Both the position numbers and the translations under genes were made by a program. From positions 1 to 24,797 of the IMG/VR virus record IMGVR_UViG_3300002835_001028: a DNA stretch of 24,797 nt; one strand, given 5' to 3'. The notes under the pieces were generated by a model that made no database searches, was not told the origin of the DNA, and saw only the letters and a program-made list of their open reading frames with translations. Source of the DNA: a virus. Shown one piece after another: positions 16,009-23,090 of the stretch; the first letter of the stretch is position 1, and every line of letters begins with the position of its first letter.

Positions 16009-18489
16009 TTATGAATATAATGTACAAGCAAATCTAATTGCCGTAGCAGTACCTGTTGGTGATGCGGGCATAGTTGTTATGTTTGCTGTATTACTTATTC
16101 CAAATATAGCATCAGAAATTCCTACATCATATATTGTTCGCCAGCTAGTTCCATCTGCATAGTAACCTACAACAAGATTTTCACCAACTACTAAGTTTAA
16201 TGTCTGTCCTACTTCTGCTGTAAGAGATATTTCATTTGGACCAAGGCTGCAGGTTAAAGATCCTTGACCTATTAATGTCATTGACCCACCCAAAGTTCCT
16301 CTATAAATTCCAAATCTAACTAAGTCTGTTCCGGAAAAACCCCACATTTTTACTTTAGATATAGTTCCTGTAACAGTACTTATTGTTTGATAATAATACT
16401 GAGTAGATGCTGCAGTTGGCGCAGTGTCAGCAGAAGATACATCTTGAGGTGAAAAGGCAACAGGTATTGCCGCCCAGTTAGCATACCCAGTGCTTCCATC
16501 TACACATTTTAAATACTTACCTGTTCCTTCTGTTCCATCAATTATTTGAATTCCATAATTTGCTGTTGCTCCAGTTGCAGTAAACTTACCACCTATATTT
16601 AAACCAGGTGTACCAAAGCCATCAGCAGTTGCTTGACCTTCAACACCAACATTATTATAACCACCCGAAGAAGAAATACCAAAAACACCTCTTCCACCAT
16701 TAGTAATTCCATAAACACCGTATGTAATTCTTGTTGCTGAACCAGCTACTAAATTAGAATCTCCGTATAAACCATGATAAGTACCATTTGCTAATGTAAA
16801 GTTTATATCACCATAAACACCAACACTCAATCCGGAAACACTTAATCCACGGCTTTTATTACTTTGTATTAGAAATTGTATTGTTGCACTAGGAGTTGTA
16901 CCAATAGATAGTGTAGTCCCATCATCTTGAATTAAAGAATTACCAAGTGCTGTTCCTGTAGGTGTCCATTTAGTTAAATAATTATTTGTTCCTGAACCAG
17001 TAATTGATCCAGATACATCTGCTGTTGTAATATTTGCCCAGTTAGCTTGTCCTGTTGCTGTTACTGATTTGAGAAATTTACCAGAAGCTTCTGAACCATC
17101 TACTAACTGTACAGAATAGTTTGCTGCTCCACCATATGCTTCAAATTTACCACCTGTGTTTGTAGCCAATGCAGGAAGTTCAGTTTGAAAAGCTTTACCA
17201 TACACACCTGTATTACCACCAAAACTATCATTACTAGATTCACCATAAACACCTGTACCTCTTGCTGCATAAGCTGCAATAGCAGTACTAAAATCACTAA
17301 ATGTACTTGCAACAACAGCATTAGAAGAAGATGTAACATTTATACCATAAAGATTGCTAAGACCTGATTGTATTGAAAGGATTGTATCTGCAACATATGT
17401 ACCACCTATATTAGCTCTAGTTCCATTATCTTCAAACAAACTATCACCAAGTGTTGATCCACCAGTCCATTTTGAAAGTTTATTGATTGTACCTGAACCA
17501 TCTACTTTATTATTAAAAGTTGTCCAATTAGCTGAACTTAAAGCACCTCTATTAGTAGCTGATGCTGTTGGTAAGTTAAACGTGTGTGTAGTTCCACTTG
17601 ATACTATTGCAAAATCTGTACCTGTAGTACCTACTCCTAAATTTTGAACTTGAGCTGTTAAGCCGTTTAATGCAGTTAAACCAGTTGAAAATGTAGTTAT
17701 TATCTGACAAAGATGGCTATCCTCTGTATGCAATTTTATAGTCCTACCACTATGTGTTACATAGATACGGACAGCTAATCTATCAGTAGCTAATAATGTT
17801 GTTTGCGGCACAGCTAATGCACTGATGTATAAATCTATTACTGTTCCACCTGTTATTCCTTCAGGATTTGCTGAATTACTTGCAATTAAAGATAAGGTAG
17901 CCCCATCCCATTTATATAATTCAACATAAAATGAAGGTGTACCACCGCTACTTGAAGCACTAAAATAAGTTTCAAAATTCCAATTTCCTCCCGGTATTTC
18001 TAATAAACCTGGTACACCAATATCTGTAATAAATGATTGAATATAACCATTGGCATTTATTGTAAAATCTGTTCCAGCACCTAACACTGGTGTTCTATCT
18101 ACTTGTTTAAATGCAACACCACCAAGTGTACCTTGTGAAACTGAACCGTTTAAATATAATGATAATGATGCCCCACCACCTGTTGATCCTGGAAAATTAG
18201 CAAGTGTACCATCTCCTCTAATATATTGACCAACAGTTCCAGCTCCTGTTACACCTATTATACCAGATGAAATAATTGGTGAATTAGTTACTGTAAATGC
18301 AGACGGCATTGATAAACCAACACTAGATACACCCATAGGTGCTCCATTAATAGTGACTGTTACATCATTACCTATAGTTGATGCAGTAACACCAGCACCA
18401 ACAAAATCAATACTAGAGACATCTGTAGTGAGTATTGTTGATTCTTCTGAAATAGCAATTTTTTTCTTTATATTTATTTCTGTACTCAT
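16009..18489 (-). CDS. Large tail fibre / receptor-binding protein
   Basis: This 826-residue Gly/Ser/Thr/Asn-rich fibre includes a beta domain at ~105-268 (LYLNGSVSQGTLGG, CQIITTFSTG), a LTALNGLTAQVQNLGVGTTG linker, and an ALSSANWTTFNNK motif (~316-328) shared with the 424-residue fibre. There are two long repeats: GSGTINKLSKWTGGSTLGDSL (~331) and GSGTNNYLTKWTPTGTALGNSL (~499). Each is followed by a beta-helical stretch with GVYG-type turns and a GGKF...NYxxQxxDGxExxGKxLK...ANWA segment (~446-487, ~633-673). The C-terminus (~680-826) is a beta-sandwich-like head. It starts one base after the stop of the 143-residue gene. The enzyme-free repeat architecture indicates adsorption rather than depolymerase activity. 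Confidence 0.82.
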   Translation of the reverse strand: MSTEINIKKKIAISEESTILTTDVSSIDFVGAGVTASTIGNDVTVTINGAPMGVSSVGLSMPSAFTVTNSPIISSGIIGVTGAGTVGQYIRGDGTLANFPGSTGGGASLSLYLNGSVSQGTLGGVAFKQVDRTPVLGAGTDFTINANGYIQSFITDIGVPGLLEIPGGNWNFETYFSASSSGGTPSFYVELYKWDGATLSLIASNSANPEGITGGTVIDLYISALAVPQTTLLATDRLAVRIYVTHSGRTIKLHTEDSHLCQIITTFSTGLTALNGLTAQVQNLGVGTTGTDFAIVSSGTTHTFNLPTASATNRGALSSANWTTFNNKVDGSGTINKLSKWTGGSTLGDSLFEDNGTRANIGGTYVADTILSIQSGLSNLYGINVTSSSNAVVASTFSDFSTAIAAYAARGTGVYGESSNDSFGGNTGVYGKAFQTELPALATNTGGKFEAYGGAANYSVQLVDGSEASGKFLKSVTATGQANWANITTADVSGSITGSGTNNYLTKWTPTGTALGNSLIQDDGTTLSIGTTPSATIQFLIQSNKSRGLSVSGLSVGVYGDINFTLANGTYHGLYGDSNLVAGSATRITYGVYGITNGGRGVFGISSSGGYNNVGVEGQATADGFGTPGLNIGGKFTATGATANYGIQIIDGTEGTGKYLKCVDGSTGYANWAAIPVAFSPQDVSSADTAPTAASTQYYYQTISTVTGTISKVKMWGFSGTDLVRFGIYRGTLGGSMTLIGQGSLTCSLGPNEISLTAEVGQTLNLVVGENLVVGYYADGTSWRTIYDVGISDAIFGISNTANITTMPASPTGTATAIRFACTLYS

Positions 18490-18490
18490 A

Positions 18491-18922
18491 CTATGAATTA
18501 TAAATTATTATCAACTCTGTTCCTGTACCATTATAAGTAAAGGTACCAGTTGTATAATAATTATTTATTGCATCTGCACTAAAACTAAAACTTTCTCCTG
18601 GCTTAATTGTACTACCTAAGAATGTACCATTTGCTGCTCCTACATTAGAAACTGAAAGGCTGTAAGTTTTTACAGCAACAGTACCTGATCCAGTAACTCT
18701 AAGAAAACCTGGAGTTCTTGCTACACCAGCTTGATCAGAAGCAAGAACAACAGCCAAACTATTAGACATAGTATCTTGACCAAGAGGATTAACAATAGTT
18801 ACATTTCCACTTCCACCACCAGCAACAGTATCAATAATACCCTGTAAACCTTGTAATACTTTATATTGGTATGGAAAGTTATTACCTAAATTCCCAGTAT
18901 CTTTTAAATTTCCAATTGACAT
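18491..18922 (-). CDS. Small tail-associated protein with a MSIGNLKDTGN docking-type N-terminus
   Basis: The 143-residue product starts at the ATG at 18920-18922. The open frame extends to 18976, but that part enters the upstream promoter/terminator, and this start matches the paralogue at 15949 (MSIGNLKDTGNLGNNFPYQY). After a ~30-residue N-terminal motif and a Gly-rich linker comes a beta-rich domain: TPGFLRVTGSGTVAVKTYSL, NVGAANGTFLGSTIKPGES and TFTYNGTGTELIIIYNS. Similar domains are frequent in structural proteins of Bacteroidota phages. It is first in its transcription unit, with a terminator and a promoter-like motif directly upstream, and it is followed closely by the 826-residue fibre. 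Confidence 0.75.
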   Translation of the reverse strand: MSIGNLKDTGNLGNNFPYQYKVLQGLQGIIDTVAGGGSGNVTIVNPLGQDTMSNSLAVVLASDQAGVARTPGFLRVTGSGTVAVKTYSLSVSNVGAANGTFLGSTIKPGESFSFSADAINNYYTTGTFTYNGTGTELIIIYNS

Positions 18923-18943
18923 GATATAAAAATTTAGACTATG

Positions 18944-18956
18944 TATTAATATACTT
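18944..18956 (-). promoter_or_regulatory. Promoter-like motif downstream of a terminator
   Basis: The minus strand carries a T-run then AAGTATATTAATA, related to the GTATATTATTAT core at 12134-12155 and 21593-21614. It lies 22 bases before the ATG at 18922 and just after the terminator at 18971-19002, so it is well placed to restart transcription for the 143- and 826-residue genes. Confidence 0.45.
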
Positions 18957-18970
18957 AAAAAAATTAACAA

Positions 18971-19002
18971 AAACAAAAAACCCCAGAAGTTAATCCAGGG
19001 TT
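18971..19002 (-). terminator. Intrinsic terminator in the fibre region
   Basis: On the minus strand, AACCC pairs with GGGTT and the stem continues inward through T-G and G-T wobbles and GA/TC around a TTAACT-type loop. It is followed by TTTTTTGTTTTTG. It closes the unit that ends with the 53-residue gene. Confidence 0.78.
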
Positions 19003-19021
19003 TGTATAAGTCAAGTTAAAT

Positions 19022-19183
19022 TTATTCAGCTACTTCTAATTTTAATTCCTCAACAGGAACTAAATTGTGAACTACATTTAATGCTACTAATATTTGATTA
19101 GTATCTGCTAATGTATAAACTCCTTTTAATGTAGCTGCGTTTAATGCTTGCTCAATTGTTTTAACTGCTTCAGTTGGTGTCAT
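19022..19183 (-). CDS. Small helical hypothetical protein
   Basis: This 53-residue frame (MTPTEAVKTIEQALNAATLK, then GVYTLADTNQILVALNVVHNL, ending EELKLEVAE) starts at the ATG at 19181-19183 and stops at 19022, 20 bases before a terminator. It is a tidy amphipathic-helix protein with Ala- and Glu-rich composition, like the 78-residue protein encoded just upstream. Such short helical proteins between fibre genes could act as fibre-assembly chaperones or minor caps. No family is recognised. Its position as last gene before a terminator and its normal amino-acid composition support it. Confidence 0.6.
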   Translation of the reverse strand: MTPTEAVKTIEQALNAATLKGVYTLADTNQILVALNVVHNLVPVEELKLEVAE

Positions 19184-19235
19184 AGTAAATTTATTTAGTT
19201 TATGGTTTAGATTGTAAATATATAAAATTTATTAT

Positions 19236-19472
19236 TTATATTAAACCTTCCAACTCAGTTTTTTGTGCCGGAGTTAATGCAGTTGCAAACCATTCTTTAC
19301 CTAACATAATAGCAATGTGATCCACATTACGTGTTACAGTTGCTGTTTCTTCTTCAGATAGTTCTGCTTTTGCTTTTAACTCAGTAATTAATGCTACACT
19401 ATCATAAGCTGCTAATACAGACTTTGCCGCTTGTTCAGCTGTTACTTCTTCTTTAAATTGTTCTACTGACAT
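19236..19472 (-). CDS. Small helical hypothetical protein
   Basis: This 78-residue protein is almost wholly helical (VEQFKEEVTAEQAAKSVLAAY, LITELKAKAELSEEETATVTR, VDHIAIMLGKEW) and ends in LTPAQKTELEGLI. It starts 19 bases after the stop of the 301-residue repeat fibre. With the following 53-residue gene it forms a pair of short helical proteins inside the fibre cluster. A chaperone or accessory role for the fibre is possible but unproven. Confidence 0.65.
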   Translation of the reverse strand: MSVEQFKEEVTAEQAAKSVLAAYDSVALITELKAKAELSEEETATVTRNVDHIAIMLGKEWFATALTPAQKTELEGLI

Positions 19473-19491
19473 TTTATTTTTATTTAAATTA

Positions 19492-20397
19492 TTAAAGTCT
19501 TACACCTTCTATTGCAAATGTTGTTTGATTGTAATATAAATATGTATTTCCTGCTATAGCTCCGTTAGGTACAGTAATTGCTGTTGTTGCTGCGGATCTA
19601 TTTGCATAAGAAGGTAATGTAACATTAGCAAATACAGTTTGTCCATCCAATGTTCCATTTTTATGAGCTGCTTTACCAAATGCATTTACATTATTTGCGG
19701 ATGCTCCCATTCCTGCTTCTTCACCAAAGAAATTTGAATTACTTGAATTAGTGGCTTGGTATCCAGCATTGGTACCAAAGAAGTTTGAATGTTGTGTAAA
19801 CCATGCGCGTGTACCTGCATTTTTACCTAAAAAATTTGAATGAGAAATCTCATCACCTTGTTTTCCTGCTTCAAAACCAAGAAAATTGGAATAAGCTCCA
19901 CCTGTTGAACTATGACCAGCCAAGTTACCTATCATTACTGCGTGTGCTGCATTAGGTGCCCCACTACCAGCAGATTGACCTGCAAAAAAAGAGTGTATTG
20001 CATTTCTTGCATTTGTTCCTGCATTATAACCTAAAAAGGTAGAATAATTTGGAGAACTATTTGGTTGAGATTGCGCTCCAGCTCCATTTCCAATACAAAT
20101 TAAACCTTCAGTGTTTGTATTTGCTCCAGCATTAGCACCAAATAAAGTATTATGCTGAGAAGTATTAAATGGCCCTGCAGCAGGAGTAACAGAGTATAAA
20201 CTTGTACCCACACTGTTTATTACAGTTGGTGGTGTTGGAACTAATGTTAAAAAATCAGTTACTGATATAGCACCAGCTAAGTATCCATCATCTCTCTTAG
20301 GATCTTTAAGACCCACAGGTACTAATGTATTTGCACTATCAACAGTAGAAACTGTTCTACCATTTCTAGTCCATGATATGAAATTAAGTATGTCCAT
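19492..20397 (-). CDS. Tail fibre-like protein with YadA-head-like repeats
   Basis: This 301-residue protein has an N-terminal segment (MDILNFISWTRNGRTVSTVD, then VGLKDPKRDDGYLAGAISVTDF) that looks like an anchoring module. Residues ~80-240 are a series of short repeats around NxxFGxxAG and HSNFLGKNAG, with spacings of roughly 20-25 residues. This resembles the left-handed parallel beta-roll of YadA/Hia trimeric adhesin heads (xxAIGxxA). The C-terminus (AITVPNGAIAGNTYLYYNQTTFAIEGVRL) is a small cap. It is probably a trimeric host-binding spike or collar fibre. Gene order makes it the partner of the 313-residue repeat protein. Confidence 0.75.
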   Translation of the reverse strand: MDILNFISWTRNGRTVSTVDSANTLVPVGLKDPKRDDGYLAGAISVTDFLTLVPTPPTVINSVGTSLYSVTPAAGPFNTSQHNTLFGANAGANTNTEGLICIGNGAGAQSQPNSSPNYSTFLGYNAGTNARNAIHSFFAGQSAGSGAPNAAHAVMIGNLAGHSSTGGAYSNFLGFEAGKQGDEISHSNFLGKNAGTRAWFTQHSNFFGTNAGYQATNSSNSNFFGEEAGMGASANNVNAFGKAAHKNGTLDGQTVFANVTLPSYANRSAATTAITVPNGAIAGNTYLYYNQTTFAIEGVRL

Positions 20398-20418
20398 GAT
20401 TTATATATATATTTTTTA

Positions 20419-21360
20419 TTAAGCTAATAAAATTTTTCTTGCTACACCATTAATTCTAACATTCCATACTCTAGATGAAGTATTTACTTCAGTTGCTACA
20501 GAACCTGCATTATAAGTTGTACTACCTATTACAAATTGATTATTTGCAGTAGCTGTTGCCTCTGCTCCTAAAATAACACTTCCTGAAAAATTTTGAGAAT
20601 CTGCATAATAACCTACTGCTACATTATAAGCACCTGTTTGACAAAAAGACATTGCAAATTTACCAATACCAATATTATTATTACCAGTAGTTAATCTGTA
20701 AAATGAATCATTTCCTATAGCAATATTGTTACTTGCTGCTGAAAAACCAGGTTGTAAGGCACTATAACCAATTGCTATATTTCCAGTTCCTTCATTAAAC
20801 TGAGCTGCTGAATAACCTATTGCTGTATTACCATTACCTGTACAACGTTCTAAAGCATTATAACCAATAGCCGTATTAAGAGAACTAACTGTACTATTAG
20901 TCATTGCACTATAACCAACAGCTATATTACCACTACCAGTAGTATTTCTATCTAATGCTGTACTACCAATAGCTACATTATTAGTACCGGTTGTATTAGA
21001 TCTTAATGCATTAACACCAAATCCAATATTATCAAAGCCTGTAACATTAGAATTTAAAGCATTATATCCAATTGCAATATTGTCATTACCTGTAGTATTG
21101 TTTTCAAGAGAATTGCAACCAATTCCTACATTACTTTCTCCAGTTGTAACACTAGATAAAGCATCTTCACCAAATGCAATATTACAATTTGTATATGTTG
21201 GGGTTATTTGAGATTTTAAATCTCCAAAAGTTACACCTAGTATATTACCTTGTAAGCTGCTACCTATTGATAAAGGTAACACAGCATTATCTGGTATTGT
21301 CGCTATAATATTTTGAGTAGTTATAGGATACCCAAAATTTAATTGTCCTAAGAAGCTCAT
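20419..21360 (-). CDS. Tail fibre-like protein with YadA-head-like repeats
   Basis: This 313-residue protein has residues ~55-260 made of about nine to ten repeats of the type TGxxNIAIGYxAL-x-xxT (examples: TGNDNIAIGYNAL, TGTNNVAIGSTAL, TGSGNIAVGYSAM). The NxAIGxxA consensus is the defining signature of the YadA/Hia-head beta-roll, which trimerises. After the repeats come AEATATANNQFVIGS and a short C-terminal cap (VNTSSRVWNVRINGVARKILLA). The N-terminus (~1-50) is non-repetitive and likely anchors the protein. No autotransporter membrane anchor is present, so this is a virion protein rather than a bacterial adhesin. Confidence 0.8.
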   Translation of the reverse strand: MSFLGQLNFGYPITTQNIIATIPDNAVLPLSIGSSLQGNILGVTFGDLKSQITPTYTNCNIAFGEDALSSVTTGESNVGIGCNSLENNTTGNDNIAIGYNALNSNVTGFDNIGFGVNALRSNTTGTNNVAIGSTALDRNTTGSGNIAVGYSAMTNSTVSSLNTAIGYNALERCTGNGNTAIGYSAAQFNEGTGNIAIGYSALQPGFSAASNNIAIGNDSFYRLTTGNNNIGIGKFAMSFCQTGAYNVAVGYYADSQNFSGSVILGAEATATANNQFVIGSTTYNAGSVATEVNTSSRVWNVRINGVARKILLA

Positions 21361-21362
21361 AA

Positions 21363-21569
21363 TTAATAAACTATAAATAATTGGCCTGTTGAAGTTCTGT
21401 AAAAATCTCCTTTTTTTAAACCACCTGCTAATGCTGCTGTATTATTAGCATAAACATTATTGTTTACTTGATTTAGTAAAAAATTAATATGTCCAAATTT
21501 TATTAAAGACATTTGACTTTCTGAAGTTAAAAACTCATCTGGAGATTGAGGTATAAATTGTTGTGGCAT
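21363..21569 (-). CDS. Small virion-associated protein
   Basis: The 68-residue product ends in NNTAALAGGLKKGDFYRTSTGQLFIVY, a motif (AxxAGLxxGDxYRTxxGxLxIVY) that recurs at the C-terminus of phage tail and baseplate proteins. It starts at the ATG at 21567-21569, is two bases upstream of the YadA-repeat gene, and is first in its unit, behind a strong terminator and a promoter-like motif. It is probably a short structural or fibre-linked protein. Confidence 0.7.
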   Translation of the reverse strand: MPQQFIPQSPDEFLTSESQMSLIKFGHINFLLNQVNNNVYANNTAALAGGLKKGDFYRTSTGQLFIVY

Positions 21570-21592
21570 AATTTCTAAATTTTAAAGGTTAC

Positions 21593-21614
21593 ATAATAAT
21601 ATACAAAAAATTTT
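21593..21614 (-). promoter_or_regulatory. Promoter-like motif opening the fibre unit
   Basis: Twenty-two bases are identical to 12134-12155. The minus-strand core is TTTTTTGTATATTATTAT. It starts four bases after the terminator's T-run and ends 24 bases before the ATG at 21569. Exact recurrence 9.5 kb apart, each time just upstream of a start codon, argues for a promoter. Confidence 0.65.
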
Positions 21615-21618
21615 GCAC

Positions 21619-21650
21619 AAAAAAAAGCCTTTGGAATAATTACCAAAGGC
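21619..21650 (-). terminator. Intrinsic terminator closing the accessory operon
   Basis: On the minus strand a perfect 8-bp stem GCCTTTGG/CCAAAGGC with an 8-base A/T loop is followed by eight Ts. It lies 22 bases after the stop of the 63-residue membrane protein and separates the accessory genes from the fibre unit. Confidence 0.93.
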
Positions 21651-21672
21651 TCAATATAAACAAATAATATTA

Positions 21673-21864
21673 TTACATAAATAATCCTAACAGAAATGCA
21701 ATAGCTAACATCAACACTAATATACCATTTGCATTTTTAATAGATTCTTCATCTTCTTGCCAAACATTATACATTCGGTTAAACTTAGGTTTCCTTATCT
21801 TATCTTGTACTTGAAACATTACAAATAATAAAAGTAATGTTAATGTGTAGATTGCATATTTCAT
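21673..21864 (-). CDS. Small membrane protein
   Basis: The 63-residue product has two transmembrane segments, residues ~3-18 (AIYTLTLLLLFVMFQV) and ~46-62 (NGILVLMLAIAFLLGLF), joined by a charged cytoplasmic-type loop (QDKIRKPKFNRMYNVWQEDEES). Its ATG overlaps the TGA of the DUF3310 gene (ATGA). It could be a second holin, an inner-membrane protein of infected cells or a superinfection-exclusion factor. The sequence does not decide between these. Confidence 0.7.
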   Translation of the reverse strand: MKYAIYTLTLLLLFVMFQVQDKIRKPKFNRMYNVWQEDEESIKNANGILVLMLAIAFLLGLFM

Positions 21865-22202
21865 AAACTATCAATTCTTCTTCGCAAATATACTAAAGCT
21901 TTTTCTAAATCTTCTTTTGTTTTTGCAGGATCTTTTTTACCAGCACGAGCAATATACTTAATAACATTACCAAGATAAAAGTCTTTGTCCAGATTCCAAG
22001 CTTCCAATACATTAAATACCTCATACGCATTCCCAGCTCCACCATAATGTATAGGTCTCACAGCATGTAACTTATCACATAGTAAGTTTTTTCCTGTTTG
22101 ATTTGGTTCATATACGGCACCTACTGTAGGAGTGTTTGCTTCTTTCATTCTTTCCTTTAGTATTTGGTTTCTTGTATTAATCTTATATTCTTCGTAGTCC
22201 AT
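21861..22202 (-). CDS. DUF3310 family protein
   Basis: The 113-residue product has its C-terminal ~65 residues carrying the DUF3310 (SaV-like) pattern: PIHYGG, YEVFNVLEAWNL, YLGNVIKYIARAGKK, then EDLEKALVYLRRRI. This small helical domain is very common in phages, often near nucleotide-metabolism or replication genes; its biochemical role is unclear. The N-terminal ~45 residues (MDYEEYKINTRNQILKERMKEA...) are charged and helical, not part of the domain. The gene follows the GroES-like gene by two bases and overlaps the membrane protein gene by four, so all three are coupled. Confidence 0.88.
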   Translation of the reverse strand: MDYEEYKINTRNQILKERMKEANTPTVGAVYEPNQTGKNLLCDKLHAVRPIHYGGAGNAYEVFNVLEAWNLDKDFYLGNVIKYIARAGKKDPAKTKEDLEKALVYLRRRIDSL

Positions 22203-22204
22203 AC

Positions 22205-22483
22205 TTAGTATTTAAAAGCAATGTCAAACTCTTTTACTAACAACTTCATCTCTTCACCTACTATGATTTTCTCAGCAGATTCTAATCCAAAAGCTTGTAC
22301 ATACACTTTGTCACCCACTTGAACTTTTTCTACTTCATCACCCACGGCAAATACTTCAAGTTCTGTCCATTTTTTAACAGCATCTTTTTCGCGTTCTGCT
22401 TCTTGTGCTGGGCTTAATTCAATGATTGCTTTTTCAATAACCGGTACATTGATTAAGATTCTTTTTCCAAATAATTGTTTCAT
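22205..22483 (-). CDS. GroES-like co-chaperonin
   Basis: This 92-residue protein has the layout of Cpn10/GroES. A first strand (KQLFGKRILINVPVIEKA, compare PLGDRVLI) is followed by a charged loop (~22-40) where the mobile GroEL-binding loop would be. Then come a strand-turn-strand with VFAVGDEVEKVQVGDKVYVQ (~44-63, compare VVAVGxGxx...VKVGDxVLF) and the closing strand EEMKLLVKEFDIAFKY (compare YLLVRExDILA). Known phage co-chaperonins such as T4 gp31 redirect host GroEL to fold capsid proteins. The mobile loop is rich in Glu/Ala/Lys and lacks the usual hydrophobic tripeptide I would expect, so GroEL binding is not certain. Confidence 0.62.
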   Translation of the reverse strand: MKQLFGKRILINVPVIEKAIIELSPAQEAEREKDAVKKWTELEVFAVGDEVEKVQVGDKVYVQAFGLESAEKIIVGEEMKLLVKEFDIAFKY

Positions 22484-22490
22484 GGTTTTT

Positions 22491-22769
22491 TTATTTAAAC
22501 GTGATTACTTTTACTACTGCCATTTGTGCACTTACTAATTCTCCTACAGCATGATCAAATAGTAAACTTTTAATTGGGTTACCCGTACTAGATGTATAAC
22601 TGTCTTTAAGAATGTTTGCAATCTCAGCATATAATTCTTTTACTTTAGCTACACCAGCATCATTACTTGGGTTGAATTCTATTCCTACTAATTGCTCACC
22701 AAATGAAAGCAGCTTAGCTTCATTAACATTAATAATTCCTTCTGGAATACTTACTACTGTTTCACTCAT
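22491..22769 (-). CDS. Acb2/Tad1-hairpin-like protein (possible anti-CBASS cyclic-nucleotide sponge)
   Basis: This 92-residue all-helical protein has the conserved layout I associate with the Acb2/Tad1 hairpin family: VGIEFNPSNDAGVAKVKELYAEIANIL (~28-54, compare FNPSGxxxVxxIKxxxAxxID), a short polar turn, then FDHAVGELVSAQMAVVKVITF (~71-91, compare AxxxxExAxMWAVKxxT). Acb2 forms hexamers that bind cyclic di- and trinucleotides, blocking CBASS and related defences. The central Trp of the MWAVK motif is replaced (MAVVK). The ATG overlaps the TAA of a possible 27-codon leader ORF (TAATG). The family call is from remembered motif patterns only; the activity is inference. Confidence 0.5.
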   Translation of the reverse strand: MSETVVSIPEGIINVNEAKLLSFGEQLVGIEFNPSNDAGVAKVKELYAEIANILKDSYTSSTGNPIKSLLFDHAVGELVSAQMAVVKVITFK

Positions 22770-22852
22770 TACTTTTTAGATTTGATTATTACTAAATGAT
22801 GAAGCCATCCCTTTAAGACTTCAATTTTTGCTTTGTTACTTGTTTTGCTCAT
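22769..22852 (-). CDS. Possible 27-residue leader ORF coupled to the Acb2-like gene
   Basis: A frame of 27 codons (MSKTSNKAKIEVLKGWLHHL, then VIIKSKK) starts at the ATG at 22850-22852 inside the end of the 84-residue gene, overlapping it by 17 bases. It stops with a TAA that shares its last base with the ATG of the Acb2-like gene. It exactly bridges the only sizeable gap in this operon. It is too short to judge by composition; it could be a real small protein, a translational-coupling leader, or chance. Confidence 0.3.
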   Translation of the reverse strand: MSKTSNKAKIEVLKGWLHHLVIIKSKK

Positions 22853-23090
22853 CTGCTTTACTATATGTTAATTTAAATATGTCCGGTTTACATGGATAGA
22901 ATTCATCATTGATTCCTTTAATAATAAAGTCACTTATGCTTGCTCTCATGTTACCTTCAAGCGTAAATATAAATAAAAATTCATTATGTAAAAATTCACA
23001 GTGTTCTCCTACAAACTCTTGGATCTCTTCATTGTTAGAACCATTCCATTGTATAGCCTCAATAACTACAGGTTTTTTTATATACCTCAT
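22836..23090 (-). CDS. Small conserved phage protein (KKPVxIEAIQW / IIKGxxxEFYPCKPDIF family)
   Basis: The 84-residue product has the standard features of a widespread small phage family of unknown function. It starts MRYIKKPVVIEAIQWNG, continues with a helical NNEEIQEFVG and a beta section, and ends with SDFIIKGINDEFYPCKPDIFKLTY. This pattern (usually GDYIIKGxxGEFYPCKPDIFxxTY) is familiar from many tailed phages of diverse hosts. Its ATG overlaps the TGA of a related upstream gene (ATGA). Its role is unknown. Confidence 0.8.
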   Translation of the reverse strand: MRYIKKPVVIEAIQWNGSNNEEIQEFVGEHCEFLHNEFLFIFTLEGNMRASISDFIIKGINDEFYPCKPDIFKLTYSKADEQNK

